DNA of 64,000 nucleotides from Isoetes taiwanensis (GCA_021234155.1 JAJEKV010000003.1:17532386-17596385), one strand, 5' to 3'. Shown: positions 1 to 10,658, counted from the first letter of the stretch. Notes: generated by a model not told the origin, from the letters alone. Numbers and translations: made by a program.

Positions 1-12
1 CAAATTATGGAA

Positions 13-226
13 TATAATAATAATAATAATTTCAAAATTTAAACTTTTTTTTTCCCAATTAAGGCTCGAACACATAACTAAGGCTTTGGGAAACCGTGCC
101 ACCCAACAACCAACTGGGCGACCTGGTACAAAATCTGGAGAACAAACCCTCAACAAGTAGAAAAGGGCTGAGGTAAGGGTGGGCCCAAAAAGTATATAAG
201 AATTAATTATTATTATTATTATTTTA
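13..226. repeat. AT-rich trinucleotide microsatellites
   Basis: Short runs of TAA/AAT near position 13-31 and of ATT near 203-226. They lie between tRNA-like segments and have no coding content. Confidence 0.8.
50..135 (-). repeat. tRNA-like SINE head (candidate)
   Basis: Read on the minus strand there is an A-box-like TCGCCCAGTTGG near 122-111 and a B-box-like GTTCGAGCC near 71-63, about 48 bases apart, which is normal spacing for RNA polymerase III internal promoters. No intact cloverleaf was folded. Two weaker candidates with the same orientation follow at about 245-302 and 409-504. A SINE or old tRNA-derived fragment is inferred; a 3' tail and target duplication were not found. Confidence 0.35.
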
Positions 227-504
227 TTTTTTACATGTTATGAAGCCGGATTTAAGACCTTGACTAAGGTAAGTGCAACGAGAGTGCTATCCAACTAGGA
301 GGCTTGGACTAGAGATGATGTAATATGCCAAAGGGATACATAATGAGCAAAGTTTGAGGCCCATAAGTTGAACAGAAGGGAGGACTAAAGCATAAAGGGG
401 GTGAATGAGGGTTCGAGCTTGTGACATCTCTGTTAACGGCCAAGCGTTGGGGGTCAAGGGGCCATGCTAGATCCGATGAGGTCTTGTACTTTACCAATTA
501 AGAC

Positions 505-1159
505 ATTAAGAGAGGGTTATAGCTAAGTGCATCTAGAAGCATGCGGATTATGCATGTACATGCAAAAATGTTCATGCAGCGATGGTCGTGCAAATGAAAC
601 AGAGACAGGTGGTACACATGCGGGGGGAGTCATACCTCCACTGCATGCTGAACCTAATTACATAAGAAGCCCCCTTTGCAAAGGTATGATTTTTTTCCAT
701 TTCTTCTTTTTTTTTTTTTCCAGATCTCCGCCATCGCTAGATCTGATTAGAGCCTACTCTCGCGGAGTGCCAGGGCGGGATGTGCTTCATTGACTCTTCT
801 TCCTCAGCACTTTGATCTGTTACAGCTTTATTTTGTGCTTCATTGACTCTTCTTCCTCAGCACTTTGATCTGTTACAACTTTATTTCTCCGAATGGGAGC
901 CTCAGATATCCCAGATGTTTGTCTCTTCTTCAATCTCCATTTAATTCGTATTTGATCAATACTTGCTTCACCTGGGGCTAAGTGGAATCTCTGTTTTTTG
1001 TTCTTTGGATGCAGCTCATGGGCTAGGTCAGCAAAAACAGAGGGGGAAGTTAACCCAATCTACATCCCTGGGCCCAATCTTCACCGATAAGGTTTTCTAT
1101 TGTAAGTGCGGCATACAGTGGATCTGCCTGGGGCAGCTTGATTTAGCCCAGTGAAGAAG
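505..1159. other. Spacer with a 53-bp tandem duplication
   Basis: No convincing gene. A T-rich run sits near 688-720. A 53-bp unit beginning TGTGCTTCATTGACTC is present twice in tandem (781-833 and 834-886), nearly identical. The small open frames here show no domain or codon pattern. Confidence 0.6.
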
Positions 1160-1925
1160 CCAAAAAGGACTAAACTAGGAGCATCATCTAAATAATGGCT
1201 ACTAGGTCTCTACTAGGTCTAAATAATGGATACTAGGTCTACTAGGAGCAAACATGATCAATCATCATCATATATCCATGTAACATGATAAATAATGAGA
1301 ATAACATCTAATCCTAATCACATGCATCTAACTTACAATTAGGGTTCATTGATTAGAGTTCAAGATCTAGACTGAGGGTTCTAGAATGGCTCTACTAGAG
1401 ATACGAAATGCTAACTCATTTGGAATCCTAACTTCCAGATGACCTACAAAGGACTCTACTCCAAATACCTGCTCCTCAAGAACAAATACCTGCTCCCGGC
1501 ATCTCCATGGCCTTCAGGGGTTTCGAAGTAGACCCCGCTCCTTCTGATGCGCATACACTCTAGGGGCTGTTGTGCTATGCTATGCCACAGCAAACGGTTC
1601 TTGAAACAAAGTTTCAAGCATGAACAAGGTTCCCAGACTGTTGGAGCCAGAAAAATGGCCTAGGGTTAGGGTTTGGCCATTTATAGGTTAGTGTTGCCAT
1701 GTCATGCCACATGGCTTTGATTGGGTACGTCTCTGTGGCGAGTGCCCAATAGGATGGGGCCATGTGGAAAATGGTCTTATCCCTAAGATTGGCTAAGTTA
1801 TGTAAATAACTTAGCCATGCTCCCTTATCCACACTCTACGGTATACAAGGCTACTAAGATAGGCTTGTATGGTGATGTGGCCTAGAAATATACGTCTTTA
1901 TATCATATATTTTATGGGAACATCA
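1160..1925 (-). mobile_element. Family-B LTR fragment
   Basis: This stretch is similar to 16,600-17,302 and to part of 55,380-56,242: shared blocks include CTAAACTAGGAGCATCA, GGTTCATTGATTAG and a reversed TATA box (ATTTATAGG at 1679-1687, TATAAAT on the minus strand). It ends at GGGAACATCA, matching the GGAACGTCA terminus of the full family-B LTR. The low-coordinate end is truncated. The element is in minus orientation and internal sequence does not follow it, so it is a solo or broken LTR. Confidence 0.75.
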
Positions 1926-1930
1926 CATGA

Positions 1931-2018
1931 ACCTCCTACATACGCCATAGCCGCCACCGAAACCTCCTCCATAGCCACCTCTAGAACCTCCTCCATATCC
2001 AGGCCCTCTGCCATAGTC
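1931..2018 (-). pseudogene. Glycine-rich protein coding scrap
   Basis: On the minus strand from 2018 one frame reads Asp-Tyr-Gly followed by repeated Gly-Gly-Tyr/Phe/Ser blocks for about 26 residues, including YGGGSRGGYGGGFGGGYG. This is typical of the glycine-rich tails of plant RNA-binding (GRP/hnRNP-like) or glycine-rich proteins. It is bounded by a family-B LTR end at 1925 and by a foldback and LINE remnant beyond 2080, so it is a fragment, perhaps captured by a transposon. No RRM domain or start is nearby. Confidence 0.45.
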
Positions 2019-2081
2019 AGCACATGTGGCAGATGAAAGCGCCACGTGGCAGACGAAATGCCTGTTGTGGATGCTTACGTC

Positions 2082-2213
2082 GGGTAATGGCCTCGATCAG
2101 GCCGTTTTCGGTTATAATGGCCTGGCAGTGGGCCAGGTCACGGCGGCGCTGCCGCCGCCGCCGCCGCTGCCAGGCCATTATAAATGGAAACGACCTACTC
2201 TCGGCCATTACCC
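2082..2213. mobile_element. Foldback/MITE-like element with GC-rich loop
   Basis: Arms 2083-2128 and 2167-2212 are inverted copies (about 36 of 46 positions pair), starting GGTAATGGCC and ending in a perfect 15-bp match (ATAATGGCCTGGCAG). The loop is a CCG/GCC trinucleotide run. The outermost bases read GGGTAATGG...CCATTACCC. No clear target duplication was seen. It splits the glycine-rich scrap from the LINE remnant. The overlapping long open frames on both strands are by-products of this GC-rich palindrome. Confidence 0.6.
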
Positions 2214-2229
2214 CCTCCTTGAAAAAGAG

Positions 2230-2700
2230 AGAACAACCAATCCCATACCTGTCTGAGGTGATCACACATAAAAAAGCAATGAACAATGGTCTCAAATTCA
2301 CGCTTCCATAATGGACACTGATATGATATTCTAGAGTTAAACTTGTGGACAAGCACATTAACCTGAAGACATCTACGAAGAATCTGCCATCAAAGAACTG
2401 CCACTTTAGGATGAAGTAGCTTATCCCATGCCCAAGACCACATCTGCTGCCATTGAAGAGGAATGAGTTGAAGGGGCCACTTATTAGAAGGAGGAAGAAT
2501 ATCAGTATCAAGCAGTAAGTTATACATAGAGTTCATAACTTTTCACTCCTTAATCTCCTCATGACAAACCCATACCGAAATACCTTCTGGGTGTGGCAGA
2601 ATAGGCTTTAGATAGTCAACAACTTTTTGTCAAAGAGCTCTATCCCATCGCCCAAACAAAAACTTTAACGAAAATGCCTTCCAGGACAGCAGCTAGCCTG
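2230..2700 (-). mobile_element. LINE 3' remnant (zf-RVT region)
   Basis: On the minus strand, around 2460-2250, one frame gives a zf-RVT-like sequence: WAWDKLLHPKVAVL, a stop, WQILRRCLQVNVLVHKF, then CPLW followed about 12 residues later by HCFFMC. That is the pattern found downstream of the reverse transcriptase in plant LINEs. An in-frame TGA interrupts it, and the upstream part is frameshifted. It is too short to assign a clade and is not part of the LINE at 44-51 kb. Confidence 0.65.
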
Positions 2701-4566
2701 AATCATATCATGTTGCATCTTGGCCTGGGGATCAGTTGACATGGGTTACCGGAGTCGCTGTCATAAGGACCCTATAGATTTTAAAGCTGGAAGCATGTGA
2801 GTTCGAGACTCCACATTAATTGTGTCAAGAAAACCATTAGCAATGGAAGTGGTAATTTACTATAAAGCATTAAAATCATTGCTAAGTGACCTTAAGTAAA
2901 TAGTATTGTGGAGTTAGTAATACATCTACACTAGAGAAATAAAGTATGCTACATCGATATGTTTGGATTGCTAGCATAGTCTTCATCCCCAGCTTGCTAC
3001 TCCAACATAAGTACGTTGTATGGGCATTTGGGCAACCTCGGCAACGGGCACGAAAATTATCTAGGCAACATAGTAAATGTCGTAACATCACATGTCATGG
3101 TTTACTATTTGCATCATTGTGTCTTGTTGTCTTGGCATTTTACTATGCACTTGAAACCTCTGGGCCGGGCTTCTAGGTTCGGTAGCCTAGGTTGCTCCGG
3201 CATGTTCATGTCATCTATGCTCTATGTTATATTCTTGTGCTCTGTGACAATGGGCTTGGCTTCGTCACAGGTGTAGCTTCCTAGTGTGAATGCACGTTAA
3301 CTCTTGGAACCCATGGTAAGAGAACCTCCAGTGCCAGATATAGGCTGGGAAGGATATGCCATACAATGTTCACCCACCACTCATGCTATAGGGATTGGAA
3401 AATGTTGATTTGAGGTTTTGGATCAAATTTCCATTGAAGGAATGTGTAGATGATCTTAACTTAATGTGCTTCTTTGGGTGTTCTTGCAAACTATCTTACC
3501 AAGATAGCCAAACAAGAAATGTCTTCAAACTTCATGTTATATAAGATTTCACACAAGCATTAGCAGCAAAATGTTAGCTTAGTACGGTACATCTTCTATG
3601 CTGCCAATTTGTGGCAGTAGAGAGTGTCGCTAGGTCATTTGGAGCTACAAAATAGCTTATTACAAGAACCAAATAAACCCTACTCTGACCCATGGATCAC
3701 AAGCATATCGATTGGCACATGCAACTATGAAAAGATGATATGGCATTGTAGCTATTCGCGCAGGTGCATATCAACTCAAATTTGAGCCATGTATGTGAGT
3801 TCGTGAACCAAAGAAAGTCTCGAATCTATGAGTGTTGTTAGCAAAGAGCTCTAGAGATGAATGACTTCCTATCCATATTTGGCCAGGATTTACGACTATC
3901 AGAGTGAAATACACAGCTTTGTTGGTCCAAGGTCAATCCCTACGGAGCGTACTACAGGCCTTATGCCTCCTCATTCCATTCATCGGTTTCACATTCAAAT
4001 CTACAACTATGATGATAAGTCGCTAGAAGCAACGGAGGTATAATATAGAATTTGGGTTGATCATTGGGAGTGTGATGCTACAAAGTTGTTAATTTACTCT
4101 ATGTAATTCAGCACGTTGGAGTCTAAAGTTGGAGATAGTTACAAGAGATTGCTTGTTTTATTGCTCTCTATTCCACTTTAAATGATTTAAAAGACAACAA
4201 GGCTTCCCTTTTTTTTTCGTTGCAATTGAAACCGTCAAAGTGTATAATGCAAGCAAACATATAGAGTGATGAATGACGTTATGTGTTTGAAATTTGTGGC
4301 ACAACAGTAAATCACTATAAATATTCTACATCTAAACATTGTGAAATAAGGAGACTAGTCCTGTCGAAACATAAATGACGTCACTAATGGACCATTATCA
4401 TTATCTGCTCTTGACTTTGAACTCCTTTTGACGTCCCTTCTCTTCTTCTAGATGGTATACTTTTTCCTTTAATGGCCTAGCTAATTTACTAGGCTCAGCT
4501 CCTTCAAGTAAAATAGTATTTCATCTACCAGAACCACGTAATATTCTGCTCATATTTTGACAAACC
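2701..4566. other. Spacer without a recognisable gene
   Basis: No supported gene. At 2725-2812 the plus strand carries an A-box-like GGATCAGTTGAC and a B-box-like GAGTTCGAGACTCC, possibly an old tRNA-derived SINE. The remainder is AT-rich and the open frames (up to about 90 codons) have no recognisable domain. The last few hundred bases would be the 3' flank of the ATL gene. Confidence 0.5.
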
Positions 4567-5604
4567 CTAGACGGGCAGCCTTTGCTGAACCTCAGAAAAC
4601 GAATAGCATTTTTTGCTAAATGGAAACACTCTGCCCACAGCTGATTTCAGCGATCTGGATTTTCTTACACCCAAAGACACACTTGCACCATATTCAGATT
4701 TGCTCTTGATTTCTATTGTGTAGCAACGTGCCTCAACATTAACACCTCTGGAATCACTTGATTCACAGTCCTTATCTATGGCAATCATCTGCTGCTCTGT
4801 AACATCAGATTCCACAAGAAGCTGATTATTAGAGCTTGTTGTTGCTGAAAGACAACGCCTCAAATAAGGATTTTGTGTCCATACTGTGCTGCTACGGTTT
4901 CCCCTTTCTTGCATGCTAGAAGATCTGGTCAATATGTGCGGATTTGTCCTCTCAAGGGTCAGTAAGAAAGCAGCGGGCTTCAATCTGCCCTGTTCTTGCT
5001 CTGTTTCTTGATTTATTATATCCATGGATTCTCCTTGTTCGGGCTCTTCAATCTGCGCCTGTGCGTGTGCAGGCGATGATTCAGAGCCCTCATTTTCGGC
5101 CATTACTTCTGCTCTGCAAAAGGGGCAGCTTCTGTGCGATCTAAGCCATGTATCAATGCATTCCACATGAAATGCATGGCTGCATTTGGGTAATAACCTA
5201 ATCTGCTCCTCTTCTTCAAACTCTCCAAGACATACAGAGCATTCAGAAGATTTAATTTTGCTCTCACCTTTTTTAAATGTATCCACCGGAATTTGGTCAA
5301 TCAGACTCTGCGACAGGCCTCGAAATACTGGAGTGTATCCATCGCCAAATTGCGCATTCAAGAAGGGGTCTTGTAGGGTTTGGGAGCGCCGCATCCTCGA
5401 AAAAGGCCAGCATGACGCCAAGAACTTGCTAATGATCCGGTAGTAGCTGACAAATATGAAGGCCGCTATAAGGAAGGCTAGAACTGAGACTAATGCCGGA
5501 GTGATCTGGACGGTGATTGATTTTGATGCCGGAGCAGGAGGAGGAGGAGAATTAACATTAACATAGGCTTTATAAGCCGGTGGATCTGGATCCGGCCGAC
5601 CCAT
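4567..5604 (-). CDS. RING-H2 E3 ubiquitin ligase, ATL family
   Basis: Single-exon gene of 345 residues. ATL proteins are membrane-anchored E3 ligases that recruit an E2 through a RING-H2 domain, often in defence or stress responses. Visible here: a proline-rich N terminus; one hydrophobic segment at about residues 34-55; a GLD-like motif, [11 protein letters not shown], at about 96-106; and a RING-H2 with ligands C122, C125, C141, H143, H146, C149, C160, C163 in the ATL spacing, including the Pro-X-Cys before the histidines and the conserved Trp (DTWLRSH). The C-terminal 180 residues are low in complexity and variable, as usual. The start at 5604 precedes the membrane segment directly. Lack of introns is typical of the family. 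The individual orthologue and target are not identifiable. Confidence 0.93.
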   Translation of the reverse strand: MGRPDPDPPAYKAYVNVNSPPPPAPASKSITVQITPALVSVLAFLIAAFIFVSYYRIISKFLASCWPFSRMRRSQTLQDPFLNAQFGDGYTPVFRGLSQSLIDQIPVDTFKKGESKIKSSECSVCLGEFEEEEQIRLLPKCSHAFHVECIDTWLRSHRSCPFCRAEVMAENEGSESSPAHAQAQIEEPEQGESMDIINQETEQEQGRLKPAAFLLTLERTNPHILTRSSSMQERGNRSSTVWTQNPYLRRCLSATTSSNNQLLVESDVTEQQMIAIDKDCESSDSRGVNVEARCYTIEIKSKSEYGASVSLGVRKSRSLKSAVGRVFPFSKKCYSFSEVQQRLPV

Positions 5605-6568
5605 GGCTTAATATTGCAGGGCTTCAAAAGGGATGATCCATATCTGAATAGAAAGTCCGACGGAGGAAGAAGAAGAAAGGCAGTAAGTAAGAAGCTTCTT
5701 ATTCCCATAAATGGCGCCGAAGTTTGACAAAAGCATCGCCACAGGGTCCAACACGTCGGTAACCAGCTCGACTTTTCAGATAATTATCATTTGTCATTGT
5801 CGAAAATTTCCAATGTTCAAAGTTGGAAAATGTCCACCAAAAGTGTGTCAAAACATGAAGGAATATATAGGATTTGAAGTCGCTTGTAACAAAGTAGCTA
5901 TTTAGCCTTATCAATTCTCCTGAAATTCTTGTTACATGTTGCTGCTTCTAGACCTCCTTATCATAAATTAATGGGGATACAATATACTCTGCAGTTGATT
6001 TCATGAGGAAATATTCTGAGGTGAAGCTGCGACTAGGTTGTCGAGCCTGATGGTGCCACCAAGGGATATTCTCAAGATGATTTCAAAAGAGAATGTTTTG
6101 AGACAAAACTACAATTGTATTCTCAACATGTTCTCGAGCCTGCCAAGGGAAATTCTCAAGGGAATTTTTGATGCCAAATATAATAAATGTTAAACGAAAT
6201 TTCATCACAGCACATGGCATGTTCCTTATTTCTTGGCAATGGCATGGATATGGCAGCCCTTTTTTATGCTCTGAAACATTGGTTCATTTTAAAGAAGCCA
6301 CAAATTTAAAAGAACCATGCCTATGGCAGGAGCGAGAAGTCATGTGTTTAAAGTGGAAAATCTCGTTTAGAATAGAGAGGAGGTTAACCCTCTCCTCGAG
6401 CCCTATCTCAAACCTAGGTCTAAGCAGCTAGGCTTGAATATATTCTTCTAAGTTGAAGCCATGCCAGAACAAGCTATTCATCATGCTCCCAAATTTGGAA
6501 TGTAGATGTGGATATTTTTTGTGCACCCAACCTATTGCAGAAAAGATCAAAACATTGGCGAGACCGAC
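5605..6568. other. Upstream flank of the ATL gene and spacer
   Basis: Holds the presumed promoter and 5' UTR of the minus-strand ATL gene, with the purine-rich stretch GGAGGAAGAAGAAGAAAGG near 5660. No TATA box could be assigned. Beyond about 5900 there is unannotated AT-rich sequence up to the Tat-like LTR at 6569. No second gene is supported. Confidence 0.5.
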
Positions 6569-9209
6569 TGCTGCCATGCTATGGCAGCATAGAAGAGCAT
6601 GGCACATGTTGATATACTTAGGCCTGCATATTGATTTGAGCACAGAGATACAAGCACTATTGATTTGAAGAATTCACATCCCTAGAGATCACAAGTGGAT
6701 GCTTGCTTGAAGGCCAAGGTGAAGACATTCATGGAGGATCACACAAGCATGCAAGGAAAGGAGATTCAAGCAAAGCAATTTGAAGTTTGGAAGACCCCTT
6801 GAGTTGACTTGGTATGTGGTTTACTTTGAGTTCTTGGCAAAAGCACTATTTCACATGGTTCATATCTAGAGTTCATCACCTCAATCCTACTCAAAACATC
6901 TTACTTGCCTCATATTCCATGTCTCACCTTCATGTTTTATAGCAATTTGGAAAATAGCCTTTTCTCTAGTCAAAACATGCCATTCATGCACCATTCACAT
7001 TTTACACACTCATCATGTCACCACCATCTTGAAAAAGCAAAAAATTCCAGTCAAGCAATCAAATCATTACACAAAAAATTGCAAGTTCGTGTGCACTAGT
7101 GCCAAGTTGCCCCATCTCATCACCAAAGATTGCCAAATCATCATCCACATCATCATCGTTGCCATGTCATCACACACACATGTCACCCTTCATGAAAAGT
7201 TTATTCTTTCAAAAATTTCTCCTAAATAAGTTATTTGGACTATTAAAGGAACATGTCATCATGCCACATCATCACTAATGCCTCCACATCACCACACAAG
7301 TGTCACACACCTCATTTACACCTCATCAAAAGTTTTGACTAAGAAAAAGACATTTTGCCAACTTGTTTGACACATCACCATCTCATGTTGCCATGTCATC
7401 CTCCATTTTCCAACTCACCACAACAACTTACCACTTCACCATATTTTGCCCCATTTTGAGCCAAAAAGCCAAGTGTTCATTTTTGCAAAAAAGACGCTTC
7501 CATGTCATAGAGCTTTAAAAAAGATTCCATTTGCAAAAAAAGAATTTTCAAAAAAGACCTCAGATTGACCTTCATTTTTAGGTTCTTGGGAATTGTGCCA
7601 AAGTTCAAAGGGCAAAAAAAAATTTCCTATCTACCCTCCCTTGGCCTAGACTCTCCCCCGTCCAATCTCCCCCCGCCACGTGGTACACCCGGGCGTGTGG
7701 GGCGGTAACGGACCGAATCCCACGTGGGCATAGCACGCAATTGCAATAATTCACCTGGATTATTCCTTATATACCCATGTCTTCCCTTATGAAGAATGTC
7801 TGTGAGATATATAGCCAATTTTTTCCAAGAAACCTAAAACCCCTGGCACGCCAAGATCCGTCTGATTGCCTGGAATTAACTGCCAAATCATCATGAAAAC
7901 ACCTTCGGATCTGCTTATATTATGCCAACAACCACTTAATAGGCCAAAATCGTCAACAACTGGCAGAAAAGAGCAAATTTAAAAGGGAAAATGATCACAG
8001 AAGAACTTTGAGAGCTTTGGGCGCATGAGTCGATCAAAATCTCTCTTCCTGGGACCGGTTTGAATGATTGCAGCTTCAACTTTGCCTTCCTTGCCTCAGG
8101 ATCGATGGATTACCTGATGCAAATTGATTTCTTGATATTCCGAAGACCAATTAGATCCTGTACCCAAGACCTTGGAGCTTGGGAACCTGTTTAATGACTG
8201 TGTGATTTAGATCTGAATGAAAATCCGACCCTTGGTGTAACTACTGAGTATATTTTGCAATCAATTCTCTGAACAAGGTAAAGCGAAGAGATAAACTTGT
8301 CTTTGAATTCAATCTGTTCATAAAGAGGACACTGCTAATACACATCTAACTTCAGTCTTGTGTTCCAGAGCTAGGCCCAAAACATATGTAGATTAAAAGG
8401 CATTTTGCATTCGATAGTCTGAGCATACAAAAGATCTAGTGGTAATGAATATAGTATGTGCATTTATAGAGATTAGCTCACTTAAGAGAGAGCACAAAAA
8501 CTAAAAGAAAACACAAAAAAAAGCATTACAAGCTCGAGAGTTTACAAAAACAAAAAAACTTGCATCTCTTTTGATCTTTTAAGTGAAAATTGCATTTTTT
8601 ACTGCATATCTAATTGAACAAGGCACATTTCCTTTGATCGCAGACCATAAAAGTAGTGAAGTGCACTTAGAATTCAGAAAATATCAATAGGAACTTGAAT
8701 TGCCAAAATTTTGTTCTGTTTTCCCGCTGTAACAGTCAGTCTTGCCGAAACTTGAATTTCAAGGATTTTCTGCATCTGATGCCATAAAGGGAGAGCCTGA
8801 TCCTTGTGTGCAAATCCATCAGAGTAAGAATGAAGCATCAGAATACCAAAAGAACTCATATTGTTCGAGCTGCAAAAAACTGCTCTTTGCCAGGGATATT
8901 GACTTATATTTGACCTAGTCAGGATTGCCTTTTTGGATAATCTGTGCTATTCTTCTTGCATTTGACTTTTGGCCCAGCATTCTTCATAGTTTCAAGTAGC
9001 TGTGACAATTAAAAACACCTTTAGATTCTACTTTGCTTGCAAATGGCATCAATCTTTTTGAGGCAGTCTTTTTCTTGATTTGGGAAAGCAGTTCTAAACT
9101 TGTATCCATGCCTTATTCTTGGGATTTTTTCACACAGAGTGGTCGTCTTAAGCGACCTGGAGGTTCTAAATCATTGAAGTTGAAGATTTTGCCAGGAATA
9201 TCTTCAACA
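6569..9209 (+). repeat. 5' LTR of the Tat-like element
   Basis: It begins TGCTGCCATGCTATGGCAGCA, which is itself an inverted repeat, and matches the start of the 3' LTR at 15,631. It ends at ...CTTCAACA, followed two bases later by a primer site. A TATA-like CCTTATATACCC lies near 7768. Relative to the 3' LTR it lacks about 95 bases at position 7050 (present at about 16,101-16,199 and in the related LTR at 31.8 and 32.8 kb). The related solo LTR at 31.7-34.9 kb supports the 3' end by stopping at the same CAACA. Confidence 0.82.
9141..9168 (+). promoter_or_regulatory. U5 hairpin plus primer-site-like 11-mer
   Basis: GGTCGTCTTAAGCGACC (9141-9157) folds into a 6-bp stem (one G-T wobble) with a CTTAA loop. 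It is followed directly by TGGAGGTTCTA (9158-9168), identical to the first 11 bases of the primer site at 9213. Both parts recur at 34,844-34,871 and 38,222-38,249 in other LTR copies, with compensatory changes in the stem. The role is not known; it is described under findings. Confidence 0.7.
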
Positions 9210-9212
9210 TTT

Positions 9213-9230
9213 TGGAGGTTCTACCAAGAT
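9213..9230 (+). promoter_or_regulatory. Primer binding site, tRNA-Gln type
   Basis: TGGAGGTTCTACCAAGAT begins three bases after the LTR end. From knowledge of plant tRNA-Gln, whose 3' end is complementary to TGGAGGTTCCACCGAGAT, 16 of 18 positions agree and both differences are transitions. This fixes the 3' border of the LTR and the element's orientation. Confidence 0.8.
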
Positions 9231-9251
9231 CACCTCCTGGATTTTGAACTC

Positions 9252-10658
9252 ATGGCTCCAAGAAGGAACAATGACAATATTGAGCATACAGAAGCACAAG
9301 AAAACATAGAAGCACATCTTAGACCACAAGGTGTGGCTGTCCAAGCTAATGGAAGTATTTCCCATCATTATTTCGAGCTAAGCATGCCTGTTCCTCCTCC
9401 TATTTTTGATCCCAGTATTAATGCTAATAATTTCTTGAAAACTTTTGAGGAGTACTATCAAGAATATGGTTACAAGAAAGGGTGCAAGTTTTCAGAGTTC
9501 AAGAAATGTTTCAAGAATGATGAGGTGAGAGCATGGTTGGCGTATGTGATCAGCAATGGCACCAACACTTGGGATGAGATTGTGAAGCAATTCTTGGCCA
9601 GATTTGGTAAGTTGATTGACCCTCAAAACTTGATTTTTGAGTTACAGACTTCTCATATTAAGCATGATGAAACCATTCACCAATATGTGGAAAGATTTCA
9701 TGTCTATTTTGTGAAGTGCCAAGTAAATCAGGTACCTTATCATAGTCTGCACCTTGTGGCATCTTTCATAAGAGGATTGAGTAGCAGATCAAGAGTACAT
9801 AAGAAAATATTGAAAATACAAAAACAAGAAGGGTTTGACACCATTCACAAGGCATTTAATAAGGCCATTGAGATTGCTGATATGCTCTTTTACCTTCCTG
9901 ATGATATGCATGTTCCTGGGTAAAAGCATGTTAGGGTGTACCACTTTTGGAACCTGCAAAAGTACATACACTAGGTACTTCAGAACTGGGTACTTTCTCA
10001 TTTTTATTTTCATTAAAACTAGTACAAAAGTTCAAAATAAAAGTCAAGGACACATTAATATTGAAAGTTAAGATAAGGATAATGCTACCGGAGATCAAAA
10101 TATATATAAAAGTCCTAGAATGTACCTTTTATTGAGATATTACACAGGTACCCAGTACCCAGTCCTGGGTACCTTTTTAGGTACCTTTTTGGTCACTAAA
10201 TAATACTTTTTAAGGGACACCCTAACATGCTTTTACCCTCTAATGATCCTTTTTATCCAGATTATGAACCAGAATATCTAAGACCTGGTCCTACACCAAT
10301 CTATGCTCTTCAAAAGGAAAAAAAGAAGCCAAAAGTGGTGGAAGACTCAGAGAATCCAGTGGCTGATGTCAGGGCTGAAATCACAAAGGTTTCAGAAGCA
10401 CTATTGGAAGCAACTAAGCAGCTTCAGGAAATGAAAGCTTCAAGATCTGAAAGGAGAACTTACCCCCCTTGTGTTCATTGCATGAGAGACACACATTCCT
10501 CAGATGTTTGTTGGTACAGACCATGCACCAAGTGTGGTAAAAGAGGAGACTTTGGTAAGGAGTGTCCTATATGTGCTTTCTACAAGGCCACATGCCATTA
10601 TGGAGATATATGTAGTGTGAAAGATTATTTTGTTAGGCAAGACGAGGCAAAAATTTGA
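9252..10658 (+). pseudogene. gag of the Tat-like element, split by a MITE
   Basis: Start ATG at 9252 (MAPRRNND...), 22 bases after the primer site. The first part (9252-9917) holds a retrotransposon gag domain with the usual FLKTFEEYYQEYG and W..I...FLARFG...L patterns. A 321-bp MITE at 9918-10,238 introduces a stop at once. The reading frame resumes after it in register with PSNDPFYPDYEPEYL-like sequence and reaches two zinc knuckles: CVHCMRDTHSSDVC is a canonical CCHC, while CTKCGKRGDFGKEC has Asp in place of His. The frame ends at TGA 10,656-10,658, with the protease region in the same frame immediately after. Gag forms the particle and packages RNA; this copy cannot. Confidence 0.85.
9918..10238. 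mobile_element. 321-bp MITE, copy 1, inside gag
   Basis: Ends are GGGTAAAAGCATGTTAGGG and the inverted CCCTAACATGCTTTTACCC, giving terminal inverted repeats of about 25 bp with one or two mismatches. The second copy, at 27,880-28,200, has exactly the same length and differs at roughly a dozen positions. Internally GGTACCCAG...CTGGGTACC forms a small hairpin. There is no coding capacity. Flanks are TCCT on the left and TCTA on the right, so a target duplication is not intact here. It inserted after the Tat-like element had landed. Confidence 0.88.

Noticed and set aside
2017-2511. Overlapping open frames on both strands with Arg-rich translations (164 and 95 codons)
   Set aside because: They arise from the CCG-repeat loop and arms of the foldback element and from an off-frame reading of the LINE remnant; no domain.
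9033-9251. Upstream in-frame ATG at 9033 as gag start
   Set aside because: It lies within the LTR and primer-site region; the ATG at 9252, just after the primer site, begins the conserved gag sequence.
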